This document shows, one piece after another, positions 49,678 through 58,836 of a DNA stretch of 64,000 nucleotides. The stretch comes from SMWC01 sp964466315. Its GTDB lineage: Bacteria > Pseudomonadota > Gammaproteobacteria > Steroidobacterales > Rariloculaceae. Position 1 is the stretch's first letter. Every line of letters starts with the position of its first letter. Under the pieces are notes generated by a model. It saw only the letters and a list, made by a program, of their open reading frames with translations. It was not told the origin of the DNA and did no database searches. The stretch spans positions 40,739 to 104,738 of the forward strand of contig CAYXNS010000003.1 of assembly GCA_964466315.1 (NCBI GenBank). The letters are read 5' to 3'. The position numbers were made by a program, and so were the translations under genes.

Positions 49678-50537
49678 TAGAGGATTCGTTGCGGGCCGGC
49701 GTAGACGTTGAAGCGGTCGGCCTTGAGGAAGCCGACAAGCGTCATACCGAACTCTTCGGCGAGTTCGATCGCGAGCGACGATGGGGGGCCCACCGCGGCC
49801 ACGACGGGCACACCAGCCATCATCGCCTTCTGCATGAGTTCGAAGCTCGCGCGCCCGCTCACGACGATACCGTACTCGCTCAACGGCAGCTCATCTCGCA
49901 TCAGTGTCCGGCCGATTAACTTGTCCAGCGCGTTGTGGCGCCCGATATCCTCGCGCACGGCAAGAATGTCGCCGGCCGAGTTAAACAGTCCCGATGCGTG
50001 CAATCCACCGGTCTGCTCGAAGACGTCCTGCCGCTCCAGTAGCGCCTCCGGCAGGCCGCCGATCTCGTCGGCGGATATCCGCATAGGTGCGCTACGAGGC
50101 TCGTAACGACCTTGCGCCGCAACGGCGTCGAGCGACGACTTGCCGCATACCCCGCAGCTCGACGACGTATAGAAATGGCGCTCGAGCCGCTCCAGGTCGA
50201 CGTCGACGTCTTCGCCGAGCTCTACACGCACGACGTTCATCAAGCCGTATGGCGCCGGAGCGCAGGGCACGATCGAAGTGAAGTCGTCGCGCTGACGAAT
50301 GATCCCCTCGGTGAACAGAAAACCGGCAGCTAGCTCCTCGTCGTTTCCTGGCGTGCGCATCGTGACCGAGATACTTTGCTGCACCCGCTCGCCGCCGGGG
50401 CACGAATAGACCAAGCAAATCTCCAGAGGCTCCTCGGTTGCGACAGCGTCCGATGCCGTACCGTCCTCACCGTTACCGACCCGTCGGATATCGAATCGCC
50501 GCATGCTGCCCTTATCGCTCGGGGCCGTGGCAGTCAT
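49677..50537 (-). CDS. fdhD: Formate dehydrogenase accessory sulfurtransferase FdhD
   Basis: A 286-residue protein that transfers sulfur to the molybdenum cofactor of formate dehydrogenase. The family's active-site Cys pair is in SCGVCGKSSLDAV (about residue 133-143), with FLFTEGII, CGEERVQQSISVTMR-type start, DIGRHNALDKLIG and VVSGRASFELMQKAMMAGVP also seen. It is the last gene of the fds operon: ATGA overlap with the stop of the oxidase gene (50534-50537). Confidence 0.92.
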   Translation of the reverse strand: MTATAPSDKGSMRRFDIRRVGNGEDGTASDAVATEEPLEICLVYSCPGGERVQQSISVTMRTPGNDEELAAGFLFTEGIIRQRDDFTSIVPCAPAPYGLMNVVRVELGEDVDVDLERLERHFYTSSSCGVCGKSSLDAVAAQGRYEPRSAPMRISADEIGGLPEALLERQDVFEQTGGLHASGLFNSAGDILAVREDIGRHNALDKLIGRTLMRDELPLSEYGIVVSGRASFELMQKAMMAGVPVVAAVGPPSSLAIELAEEFGMTLVGFLKADRFNVYAGPQRIL

Positions 50538-51688
50538 CTCGGTATCTCGCGTACCCTGGAAGAATCGATCTCGGCGACATTACGGCAACCCAGAAGACGC
50601 ATATCTCGTTCTATATCCGTTCTGAGAATTTCCAACGCACGATCGACACCGGCCTCGCCACCTGCACCGAGCCCGAACAGATACGGTCGCCCCGCCGAGC
50701 AGGCCGTGGCGCCTAGTGCTAGCGCTTTCATAACGTGGACGCCACGCCGCACGCCGCCTTCCAAGATGATCTCGACACGGTCGCCGACTGCGTCGACGAT
50801 CTCCGAAAGCACCTCAATCGGCGCCGGCGAAGTGTCGAGCTGCCGCCCGCCGTGGTTCGAGATTACGACGGCACTGGCGCCGACGTCGGCGGCACGTCGT
50901 GCGTCCTCGGCGGAGAGGATTCCCTTTATCGCGAATGGCCCGCCCCAGTCCTTGATCATCCATTCGGCGTCTTCCCAACTCACGGTCCGATCGAGTTGAT
51001 CGTTGAAGAAACTCACGAGCGTGGTCACGTCGCCACTGACTCGGTCTCGGACATTTGCGAGTTCAATCGCGGGATGGGTGAAGTAGTTCCACACCCAGCG
51101 GGGATGCATCGCGAAATTAAAGAGCGTCGCGAGCGTCAGCTTCGGCGGGATCGTCATTCCCGTCACGAGATCCCGTTCCCGGTTACCTGCTACCGGGACA
51201 TCGACAGTTAGCGCGAGCGCTGCATAGCCGGAGTCCTTGCAACGCTGGATAAACTCACGGTTGAGGCCGCGATCTTTGAAGACATAGACCTGAAAGACCT
51301 TCGGCCCTTCTGAAGCCGCGGCCGCCTCTTCGATACTCTCCGTCGAAATTGACGAGAGCGAGTACAAGGTACCGGCTCGCGCCGCGGCACGCGCAACCGC
51401 CGTCTCGCCCCCATGGTGGAACAAGCGTGACATGGCAGTCGGAGCACAAAAGAATGGCATCGCGATACGCTGCCCGAAGACTGTCGTCGAGAGATCGATC
51501 TCGCTGACGTCGACGAGGAATCGCGGCACGAGTTCGTATCGATCAAACGCCTCGGTATTCTGGCGCATCGTCCATTCGTCTCCGGCCGCGCCGTCGATGT
51601 AATGAAACATGGCGGCTGGCATGCGCTTCGCAGCTCGCTCGCGCAGCTTCGCAATGTTGTAACAACTCTCGAGTGATTTGTTGAACAC
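50534..51688 (-). CDS. FMN-dependent alpha-hydroxy acid oxidase (LldD-like)
   Basis: A 384-residue flavoenzyme of the L-lactate dehydrogenase/glycolate oxidase family. Blocks: FHYIDGAAGDEWTMRQNTEA, PFFCAPTAMSRLFHHGGETA, YSLSSISTESIEEAAAAS, FQVYVFKDR, the FMN/catalytic block VVISNHGGRQLD with His-Gly-Gly-Arg-Gln, and ILEGGVRRGVHVMKALALGA. It oxidises a 2-hydroxyacid to a 2-oxoacid; lactate is likely given the lactate permease next to it. Start is GTG with AGGA six bases upstream. It sits inside the formate dehydrogenase operon between fdsD and fdhD, where it is not usually found. Confidence 0.88.
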   Translation of the reverse strand: MFNKSLESCYNIAKLRERAAKRMPAAMFHYIDGAAGDEWTMRQNTEAFDRYELVPRFLVDVSEIDLSTTVFGQRIAMPFFCAPTAMSRLFHHGGETAVARAAARAGTLYSLSSISTESIEEAAAASEGPKVFQVYVFKDRGLNREFIQRCKDSGYAALALTVDVPVAGNRERDLVTGMTIPPKLTLATLFNFAMHPRWVWNYFTHPAIELANVRDRVSGDVTTLVSFFNDQLDRTVSWEDAEWMIKDWGGPFAIKGILSAEDARRAADVGASAVVISNHGGRQLDTSPAPIEVLSEIVDAVGDRVEIILEGGVRRGVHVMKALALGATACSAGRPYLFGLGAGGEAGVDRALEILRTDIERDMRLLGCRNVAEIDSSRVREIPR

Positions 51689-51715
51689 GGGAATCCTTGA
51701 GATAGCGGCGGCCGA

Positions 51716-51946
51716 TCAGCTCCTAGAGCTCTGGTCCTCTGCAAGTTGGGCGACCGCTTGCTTCGCAACGTTAGATAACTCGGCACCATTTTCAGCATCG
51801 TAGCTGACGATCTCCTCTCGCATGAGTGGACTCCAGAAGCGCCTGAAATGATCGACGACTCCGGCCACGGCTTTCTCTTTATCGGGGCCGTAGTCGAAAT
51901 TCGCGGCGATCTGATTCGCCATCCGCACGAGCTTCTTTGCTTGCAT
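51716..51946 (-). CDS. fdsD: NAD-dependent formate dehydrogenase, delta subunit
   Basis: A 76-residue subunit of the FdsGBAD complex. KLVRMANQIAANFDYGPDKE, then VVDHFRRFWSPLMREEI, matches FdsD (the K-L-V-MANQIA-NF and H--RFW-P-MR blocks). Thought to help assemble or stabilise the complex. It starts 18 bases past the end of fdsA. Confidence 0.85.
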   Translation of the reverse strand: MQAKKLVRMANQIAANFDYGPDKEKAVAGVVDHFRRFWSPLMREEIVSYDAENGAELSNVAKQAVAQLAEDQSSRS

Positions 51947-51964
51947 GGTTCTCTGCTCGTGATT

Positions 51965-54841
51965 CTAGGTCACGACTCCCTGCATTTCGGCTTTTGCTCT
52001 ACGCAGAAGCTCCAGCTGCTCTTCAGTGAATGCCTCGAACCTCTCCTGCCACTCCGATTGTTGCGTCACCTTAGTGGCCTGGACCGCCGTTACCTTGTAT
52101 TCCGGGCAGTTCGTCGCCCAGTCCGAATTATCGGTCGTGACGACGTTGGTGCCCGACCCCGGATGATGGAAAGTCGTGTAGATCACGCCCGGCTGGACGC
52201 GCTCGGTAATCTCGGCCCTCAAGACGGTCTCTCCGGCACGGCTTTTCAGGCCGACCCAGTCGCCGTGCTCGATGCCCCGTTGCTCGGCATCATGCGGGTG
52301 AATCTCCAGGATATCTTCCTCATGCCATTTGAGATTCTCGGTACGGCGAGTCTGCGTGCCGACATTGTACTGGCTCAGAATCCGGCCGGTGGTAAGCAAC
52401 AATGGATATTTTCGCGTCGTGCGCTCGTCGGTCGCGATAAAGGGCGTGAGTCTGAACAGCCCTTTACCGCGCACGAATTCATCGACGTGCATCGTCGGTG
52501 TTCCATCGATAGCTGCATCGTTGCAAGGCCACTGGATGCTGCCGAGCCGGTCGAGCTTTTGGTAGCTCACGCCCGTGAACGTGGGCGTCAGCCGCGCTAT
52601 CTCGTCCATGATCTCACTGGGATGCGAATAGTTCATCGCATAGCCCATTGCGTTGGACAGCGCCTGCGTGATCTCCCAATCCTCGTAGCCGGCTTTCGGC
52701 GCTATGACCTTGCGCACGGGAGATATTCGACGCTCCGCGTTGGTAAACGTGCCGTTCTTCTCGAGGAACGACGAGCCGGGCAGGAATACATGAGCGAACT
52801 TAGCGGTTTCGTTCAAGAATAGATCATGGACGATCATGCATTCCAGGGCGGAGAGCGAAGCGGTGACATGATTCGTATCCGGGTCCGACTGAGCCATGTC
52901 CTCGCCCTGAACGTAGAGACCTTTGAACTGCCCCGCAATCGCCGCGTCGAACATGTTCGGAATACGGCAGCCGGGATTGGGGTCGATCTCTACGCCCCAT
53001 TCCGCTTCGAAAAGGGCACGAACCGAAGCGTCGGAGAGGTGCCGATATCCGGGAAGCTCGTGGGGGAAGGACCCCATATCACAAGAGCCCTGGACGTTAT
53101 TCTGGCCGCGCAGCGGACTCACGCCGACGCCCTCCCTACCTAGATTACTCGTGGCCATCGCAAGATTCGCAATACCCATGACCATCGTCGAACCCTGGCT
53201 GTGTTCGGACACACCAAGGCCGTAGTAGATCGCACCGTTGGGCGCGGACGCGTAGAGTCGCGCCGCCTCGCGCACCGCCTGAGCCGGCACACCCGTGATC
53301 GGCTCCGTCGCCTCGGGTGAATTCTGCTCGTCCAGGATAAACGTTCGCCAATCTTCGTAGGCACCCTTGTCGCAGCGATCCGCAATGTACTCGATCGCTT
53401 CGAGACCCTCGTCGAGGATGGCGTACGAGAACGAATTCATTAGCGCAACATTCGTTCCCGGCTTGAGCTGCAGGTGATAGTCCGCCTCGATATGCGGCGA
53501 CTTCACGAGTGCGATCGCGCGCGGGTCGACGACGATGAGGTTGGCGCCCTCGCGCAATCGGCGCTTCATCTGCGACGCGAACACCGGATGCGCCTCGGTC
53601 GGGTTCGCGCCGATGACCATGACGACGTCCGCCCCCATGACCGAGTCGAAAGCCTGTGTTCCGGCGGACTCGCCGAGAGTGGACTTCAACCCATAGCCCG
53701 TCGGCGAATGGCATACACGCGCGCAGGTATCGACGTTGTTGTTTCCAAAAGCCGCGCGAACGAGCTTCTGTACCAGGTAGGTTTCCTCGTTCGTGCAGCG
53801 CGAAGAGGTGATACCACCGATAGAATCGCGGCCATAGCGCGCCTGAATCCCCTTGAGTTTCTTCGCTGTGAAGCTGAAGGCGTCCTCCCAGGAGACTTCT
53901 TTCCAGGGGTCGTGTATGGACTCGCGAATCATTGGTGTGGTGATACGGTCCTCGTGTGTCGTGTAGCCGAATGCGAATCGGCCTTTCACGCAGGAATGAC
54001 CGTGATTCGCCTGTCCCTCCTTGTTGGGCACCATCCGCACCACCTCCTCGCCCTTCATCTCGGCGCGGAACGAACAGCCGACACCGCAATAAGCGCAGGT
54101 GGTTACGACCGAGTGCTCGGGCTGACCCATTTCAATGAGCGAGTTCTCGGCGAGCGTCGCCGTCGGGCAGGCCTGTACGCAAGCGCCACAGGATACGCAC
54201 TCCGAGTCCAGGAACGGTTGATTCTGGCTCGCCGCGACTTTCGACTCGAAGCCGCGGCCGTCGATGGTCAGCGCAAAGGTTCCCTGCACTTCTTCACAGG
54301 CACGCACGCAACGAGAACAGACGATGCATTTGCTCGGATCGAACGTGAAGTAAGGATTGCTGAGATCCTTCGCCGCGTCCAGATGATTCTCGCCGGCATA
54401 GCCGTAACGCACGTCTCTGAGGCCGACTGTCCCCGCCATATCCTGCAGCTCGCAGTCCCCGTTCGTCGGGCAGGTGAGGCAGTCCAGCGGATGATCGGTG
54501 ATGTAGAGCTCCATGACGTTGCGCCGCACATCGGCGAGACGCGGGTTCTGCGTCGTGACCCTCATGCCATCCCGTGCAACGGTGGTGCAGGAAGCCGGCA
54601 GCCCCCTGGTGCCTTCGATCTCGACGAGGCACAGTCGGCACGAGCCGAAAGCATCGAGACTGTCGGTCGCACAGAGCTTCGGGATATTGATTCCGGCGAG
54701 CGCGGCCGCTCGGATCACGGTAGTGCCTCTGGGAACGGTAACTTCCACGCCGTCGATGGACAGCGTTACCTCGAGATTCGATACGACCTCCGGTGTACCG
54801 AAGTCATCGGCACGTCGATAAGGTTGATACACATCACTCAT
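51965..54841 (-). CDS. fdsA: NAD-dependent formate dehydrogenase, alpha subunit (molybdenum)
   Basis: A 958-residue catalytic subunit. From the N-terminus: [2Fe-2S] domain (CATDSLDAFGSCRLCLVEIE), His/Cys cluster (CLTCPTNGDCELQDMAG), two [4Fe-4S] in CIVCSRCVRACEEVQGTFAL and CVSCGACVQACPTATL, then the molybdopterin domain opening with CAYCGVGCSFRAE, the family catalytic region DTCARVCHSPTGYGLKSTLG with Cys ligand to Mo (no selenocysteine), HPVFASQMKRRLR, and LLTTGRILSQYNVGTQTRRT. It oxidises formate to CO2 and passes electrons to FdsB/NAD. Consistent with a soluble enzyme. GGAG lies eight bases before the ATG. Confidence 0.93.
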   Translation of the reverse strand: MSDVYQPYRRADDFGTPEVVSNLEVTLSIDGVEVTVPRGTTVIRAAALAGINIPKLCATDSLDAFGSCRLCLVEIEGTRGLPASCTTVARDGMRVTTQNPRLADVRRNVMELYITDHPLDCLTCPTNGDCELQDMAGTVGLRDVRYGYAGENHLDAAKDLSNPYFTFDPSKCIVCSRCVRACEEVQGTFALTIDGRGFESKVAASQNQPFLDSECVSCGACVQACPTATLAENSLIEMGQPEHSVVTTCAYCGVGCSFRAEMKGEEVVRMVPNKEGQANHGHSCVKGRFAFGYTTHEDRITTPMIRESIHDPWKEVSWEDAFSFTAKKLKGIQARYGRDSIGGITSSRCTNEETYLVQKLVRAAFGNNNVDTCARVCHSPTGYGLKSTLGESAGTQAFDSVMGADVVMVIGANPTEAHPVFASQMKRRLREGANLIVVDPRAIALVKSPHIEADYHLQLKPGTNVALMNSFSYAILDEGLEAIEYIADRCDKGAYEDWRTFILDEQNSPEATEPITGVPAQAVREAARLYASAPNGAIYYGLGVSEHSQGSTMVMGIANLAMATSNLGREGVGVSPLRGQNNVQGSCDMGSFPHELPGYRHLSDASVRALFEAEWGVEIDPNPGCRIPNMFDAAIAGQFKGLYVQGEDMAQSDPDTNHVTASLSALECMIVHDLFLNETAKFAHVFLPGSSFLEKNGTFTNAERRISPVRKVIAPKAGYEDWEITQALSNAMGYAMNYSHPSEIMDEIARLTPTFTGVSYQKLDRLGSIQWPCNDAAIDGTPTMHVDEFVRGKGLFRLTPFIATDERTTRKYPLLLTTGRILSQYNVGTQTRRTENLKWHEEDILEIHPHDAEQRGIEHGDWVGLKSRAGETVLRAEITERVQPGVIYTTFHHPGSGTNVVTTDNSDWATNCPEYKVTAVQATKVTQQSEWQERFEAFTEEQLELLRRAKAEMQGVVT

Positions 54842-54867
54842 CGTTACTTCTCCGTGAGCCTGCCCGA

Positions 54868-56412
54868 CTAAGCGGCACCCAGGTCCTCGGGGAAAAACTC
54901 AAGGACGCTCATCACTGGGTAAGGCGCCATACCGCCGAGCGCGCATAGTGACCCGGCGACCATCGTGTCGCAAAGCTCCTTCAATAACTCTATATTGGCA
55001 ATTCTATCGATGTCACCACGAATCTTGTCGATAACCTCTACACCACGCACAGCGCCTATTCGACAAGGCGTGCACTTCCCGCATGATTCGATAGCGCAGA
55101 ATTCCATCGCGAAGCGAGCCTGCTCCCCCATATCGACACTGTCATCGAAGACGACCAAGCCACCGTGGCCGATCATCGCACCGAACTCGGCGAATGCTTC
55201 GTAATCGAGCGGCGTATCGAACCGCGAAGGATGCACGTACGCACCAAGCGGACCACCAGCCTGCACCGCGCGAATCGGACGGCCGGTGGCGCTGCCACCG
55301 CCGAACTCCTCAAGGAGTTCGCGCAGAGAGCGGCCGAACGCGATTTCGACGAGGCCGCCTTGTTTGATATTGCCGGCGAGCTGTACGGTCAAGGTGCCGC
55401 GTGAGCGCTCGGTGCCGAAATCCTGATAATACTTCGCGCCCTTGGCCAAAACGATGGGGACGGTCGCGAGACTGATCACGTTATTAACGACGGTCGGTGC
55501 GCCGAACAAGCCTTCGATGGCGGGCAGCGGCGGACGGTAACGCACCATGCCGCGCTTGCCCTCGAGGCTCTCCAGCATCGAGGTCTCCTCACCGCAAACG
55601 TAGGCGCCGGCAGCAACACGAACCTCGAGTTCGAACGCCTTGCCGCTGCCCATGACATCCGGGCCGAGATAGTTAGCTGCCTCTGCCGCCGCGATCGCCA
55701 CCGTCATGATCTCGATCGCCAACGGATACTCGGCGCGCAGATAAATGTAGCCCTGCGTGGCGCCGACCGCCAGAGCCGCGATGGTCATACCTTCGATGAG
55801 CAGAAGCGGGTCACTTTCCATGATCATCCGGTCGGCAAATGTACCGGAGTCACCCTCGTCAGCATTGCAGGTCACGTACTTCTGCTTGCCATCGGCGTCG
55901 AGTACTGTCTTCCATTTGATCCCTGTGGGGAAGGCGGCGCCGCCACGGCCACGCAACCCGGACTCGGTCACGATCGCCACGATCTCCTCGCCCGTCAGCT
56001 TCACGGCCTCACGAAGCCCCGCATAACCACCATGTGCCAGATAATCATCGAGCGAACGCGGGTCGATCACGCCAACGCGTACGAAGGTAAGCCGATCCTG
56101 ATCGGCCAGGTAGGGTATATCTTCGGTAACGCCCAGCCCTTTTTCGTGCTCACCGCCCGACAAGAAATCCGACTCGAACAGACTCGGAACGTCTGCGGGG
56201 AGTATCGGGCCATAGGCCCGACGTTCGCCGGCCACGTCCACCTCTACCAGCGGCTCGAGCCAATAGAGCCCGCGCGAACCGTTGCGGACGAGTTCGATGC
56301 TCGCACCACACTCCGCAACGGCGGATCGAATTGCCGCGGCGACGGCATCAGCGCCCACCGATCGCGCCGTCGTATCAGCAGGAACGAACACTTTGACGGC
56401 GTCGCTCCCCAT
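54868..56412 (-). CDS. fdsB: NAD-dependent formate dehydrogenase, beta subunit (NuoF-like)
   Basis: A 514-residue diaphorase subunit. N-terminal thioredoxin-like/[2Fe-2S] region is reduced; then FMN/NAD site GLRGRGGAAFPTGIKWKTVL, TCNADEGDSGTFADRMIM, GAYVCGEETSMLESLEGKRG, PTVVNNV and the [4Fe-4S] site ESCGKCTPCRIGAVRG. It takes electrons from FdsA through clusters to FMN and reduces NAD. ATG at 56412 is chosen since it starts one base after the fdsG stop; an ATG further back (56469) lies inside fdsG. Confidence 0.93.
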   Translation of the reverse strand: MGSDAVKVFVPADTTARSVGADAVAAAIRSAVAECGASIELVRNGSRGLYWLEPLVEVDVAGERRAYGPILPADVPSLFESDFLSGGEHEKGLGVTEDIPYLADQDRLTFVRVGVIDPRSLDDYLAHGGYAGLREAVKLTGEEIVAIVTESGLRGRGGAAFPTGIKWKTVLDADGKQKYVTCNADEGDSGTFADRMIMESDPLLLIEGMTIAALAVGATQGYIYLRAEYPLAIEIMTVAIAAAEAANYLGPDVMGSGKAFELEVRVAAGAYVCGEETSMLESLEGKRGMVRYRPPLPAIEGLFGAPTVVNNVISLATVPIVLAKGAKYYQDFGTERSRGTLTVQLAGNIKQGGLVEIAFGRSLRELLEEFGGGSATGRPIRAVQAGGPLGAYVHPSRFDTPLDYEAFAEFGAMIGHGGLVVFDDSVDMGEQARFAMEFCAIESCGKCTPCRIGAVRGVEVIDKIRGDIDRIANIELLKELCDTMVAGSLCALGGMAPYPVMSVLEFFPEDLGAA

Positions 56413-56413
56413 G

Positions 56414-56887
56414 CTAACCGTCCTCGAGAAGTTCATCGAAACGCACGGAATCGACGCGCCCGTGGACATCCTGATCGATCATCACCGCGGGAGAACACGC
56501 GCAGTTACCCAGGCAGTAGATCGGCTCCAGACTGAGGCGGCCATCCTCGGTCGTCTCGTGGAAATCTACGCCCAATCGGTCCTTAACATGTACTTCCAGA
56601 GCCCGAGCGCCCATCGCCTGGCAGGCTTCGGCACGACACAGATAGATCGTCCGCCCCCCTGGTGGCTCGGAGCGAAACAGATGATAGAAGCTGATGACGC
56701 CGTGGACTTCGGCACGCGAGAGACTCAATACATCGGCAACGGCCGCTACGGCAGACTCCGAGATATAGCCAGCCTCGTTCTGAATGGCATGCAGAATCGG
56801 TAGCAACGCGCCCGGGCGCTGAGCGTGGGCGAGCGCGATCTTGTGCGCCCTATCGGCCTGCGAGTCGGTCGTAGCGGCATCGTTCAA
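56414..56887 (-). CDS. fdsG: NAD-dependent formate dehydrogenase, gamma subunit (NuoE-like)
   Basis: A 157-residue [2Fe-2S] subunit. GALLPILHAIQNEAGYISES, VISFYHLFRSEPPGGRTIYL, cluster ligands in CRAEACQAMGA and YCLGNCACSPAVMI (four Cys). It mediates electron flow between FdsB and the iron-sulfur chain. It heads the operon. The start is TTG at 56887 with poor ribosome site. Confidence 0.88.
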   Translation of the reverse strand: MNDAATTDSQADRAHKIALAHAQRPGALLPILHAIQNEAGYISESAVAAVADVLSLSRAEVHGVISFYHLFRSEPPGGRTIYLCRAEACQAMGARALEVHVKDRLGVDFHETTEDGRLSLEPIYCLGNCACSPAVMIDQDVHGRVDSVRFDELLEDG

Positions 56888-56901
56888 TGTACGAGATACC
56901 C

Positions 56902-57189
56902 TTATCGAAAACAGCCGACAATTGTACCTCCAAGGTACCAGTGCTGCCGAAATCGGCTCAGATAAAGGGCTCCCGTGAACTCTAACGCTACCGGGCAGTA
57001 ACAGAATCGGCCGCCCGTCGCCCCCGGATTCGGGAATGCGTCCGAGTCATCCTCTCCCTCTCGTGGAGTCAGGCAGACAGAATCTTTCTCCAGCAGGATC
57101 ATCAGATTGCCACCGCCCGCGATGGGCTGTTCGCCCCGGAGCGTAACTTCTTCGGCCTGCGCCCAACGCTCCGCCATCGCCGCAGGCAC
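56902..57189 (-). CDS. Small hypothetical protein upstream of fdsG, uncertain
   Basis: A 95-residue frame (start GTG), with MPAAMAERWAQAEEVTLRGE, then GGGNLMILLEKDSVCLTPRE. The first 50 residues look protein-like; the last 40 (SRFRQHWYLGGTIVGCFR) look irregular. No family recognised, no good ribosome site. Stop is 14 bases before the fdsG start. It may be a degraded gene or a leader. The surrounding 56888-57346 has otherwise only the operon promoter region and the ribosome site of the HMG-CoA synthase gene. Confidence 0.3.
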   Translation of the reverse strand: MPAAMAERWAQAEEVTLRGEQPIAGGGNLMILLEKDSVCLTPREGEDDSDAFPNPGATGGRFCYCPVALEFTGALYLSRFRQHWYLGGTIVGCFR

Positions 57190-57346
57190 GACGACGCGGA
57201 TACGATTCTAGACCAGGTTGTTTCGTCCGCGAACAACTTTTGTAGGTCATTCTCGCTCCTACGTCATATAATCGCGTATGCGGAGTCCGAACTCAGTATG
57301 GGAACTATTTGATCAGTCAATTCAGAGCTAGCCCAGGAGCTTGGCG

Positions 57347-58810
57347 ATGACCAAGGAAGTCGGAATCAGCGGGTTCGCAGCCTACGTACCTCCTTATCGC
57401 GTCGACTTGCAGAACTGGTGTGAGTGGACCGGATCTCCGTGGGATAAGACCAGCGCGGTTATCGGCAGAAGCTTTCGTATGCGCGGTCCGCATCAGAGCG
57501 TCTACACGATGGCGGCCACGGCCGTCATGCGCCTGATCGATAGCTACGATATCGATCCACGGCGAGTCGGATTCCTCGGCCTGGGGACCGAGTCGAGTAC
57601 CGACAACTCTGCGGGCGCCGTTATCGTCAAAGGTATGTTGGACGAAGCCCTGCGTACTCGAGGCCTCCCCCCGATCAATCGCCACTGCGAAGTGCCGGAA
57701 CTCAAACACGCTTGCTTGGGCGGCATCTACGCGATGAAGCAAGGGCTGAGATATCTTGCACTGGAAGACGACGATCGTTGCGCGATCGTCGTGAGCGCCG
57801 ACATCGCCGAGTACGCCCGCGGGAGTTCCGGTGAGCCAACTCAAGGCGCCGGCGCAGTCGCCATGTTGCTCGAGTCCGGTCCGCAACTGCTAAACGTACA
57901 ACTCAAGAACATCGGCAGCGCATCCGCTTACCGGGCCGTTGATTTCAGAAAACCCGTGATGCGAAATCTCATTCGGGGCAAGCTCAACTGTCATTTCCAG
58001 GACCTCCCGGTCTTCAATGGCAAGTATTCGACGACTTGTTATCTCGATGAGACCCTGTACGCGCTCGAAGATATGTTGCGCCGTCTCGGCTCCGAGCCGG
58101 CCGACTACTATCGCAGCTTAACTGCGGCGTTCATGCACCGACCGTATCACCGCATGCCTATCACATCCTTCGCGATGAGCTATCTTTTCGGTCTTGCTCA
58201 CAATGGTACCGCCGGCCGGCAGGAACTCGCGGCGCACTGCCGCGATGCCAATATGGATATCGAAGCCGTACTCGAGGAGATGAATTCGACGCCGGACGTC
58301 CTGCAACTCGTTAGAGATGGCGATATCGACTTGGATGTCTATCCGCTGAGCATCCAGTTGCTCAAGGAGTTTCGGACGAGCAAAATCTTCACGGATGAAT
58401 TGGCCGCCAAGATTTCCCTGGGAGCCGAACCGATGAAGGACATCGGCAACGTGTATTGTGCCGCCTTACCGGCATGGATCGCTGCCGGACTCGAGGAGGC
58501 CGCGGATCAAAACCGAAATCTGGCAGGCGAGAGGATTCTCGCGGTCGGCTACGGTAGCGGCGACGCGGCCGAAGCGATTCCAATGACGCTCGCCGATAAC
58601 TGGAAGGCCGCCGCTTTAAAGATAGGCTTCAGCGCGGCGCTCGAGCCCTATCAGAACCTGACGCAGACGCAGTACGAGGGCCTTCACGACACGGGCGACG
58701 CACCGGAACTGGTCGTCCCCGAAGATGGGTTCCTGATCGAGTCCGTGGGTTCGAGCTCGAACCCCAACTTCAGCGACGAAGGAATCGAGTACTACCGGTA
58801 TCAGCGCTAG
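57347..58810 (+). CDS. Hydroxymethylglutaryl-CoA synthase
   Basis: A 487-residue thiolase-fold enzyme that joins acetoacetyl-CoA and acetyl-CoA to HMG-CoA, first committed step of the mevalonate pathway. Catalytic residues: Glu82 in LGTESSTDNSAGA, Cys123 in PELKHACLGGIYAM and His264 in FMHRPYHRMPITSF. Other blocks: SADIAEYARGSSGEPTQGAG, YSTTCYLDETLYALEDM and ILAVGYGSGDAAEA. ATG at 57347 follows AGGAG by 11 bases; TTG at 57341 in frame is rejected. It converges on hpnM, while the other mevalonate genes lie in the facing operon. Confidence 0.9.
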   Translation: MTKEVGISGFAAYVPPYRVDLQNWCEWTGSPWDKTSAVIGRSFRMRGPHQSVYTMAATAVMRLIDSYDIDPRRVGFLGLGTESSTDNSAGAVIVKGMLDEALRTRGLPPINRHCEVPELKHACLGGIYAMKQGLRYLALEDDDRCAIVVSADIAEYARGSSGEPTQGAGAVAMLLESGPQLLNVQLKNIGSASAYRAVDFRKPVMRNLIRGKLNCHFQDLPVFNGKYSTTCYLDETLYALEDMLRRLGSEPADYYRSLTAAFMHRPYHRMPITSFAMSYLFGLAHNGTAGRQELAAHCRDANMDIEAVLEEMNSTPDVLQLVRDGDIDLDVYPLSIQLLKEFRTSKIFTDELAAKISLGAEPMKDIGNVYCAALPAWIAAGLEEAADQNRNLAGERILAVGYGSGDAAEAIPMTLADNWKAAALKIGFSAALEPYQNLTQTQYEGLHDTGDAPELVVPEDGFLIESVGSSSNPNFSDEGIEYYRYQR

Positions 58811-58836
58811 CGACCCACCCCTGGGAGCGGCCGCTC

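Noticed and set aside
53474..54871. 465-codon open frame on the plus strand inside fdsA
   Set aside because: It is the antisense shadow of a strongly supported gene, with a composition of Arg/His-rich repeats and no family pattern.
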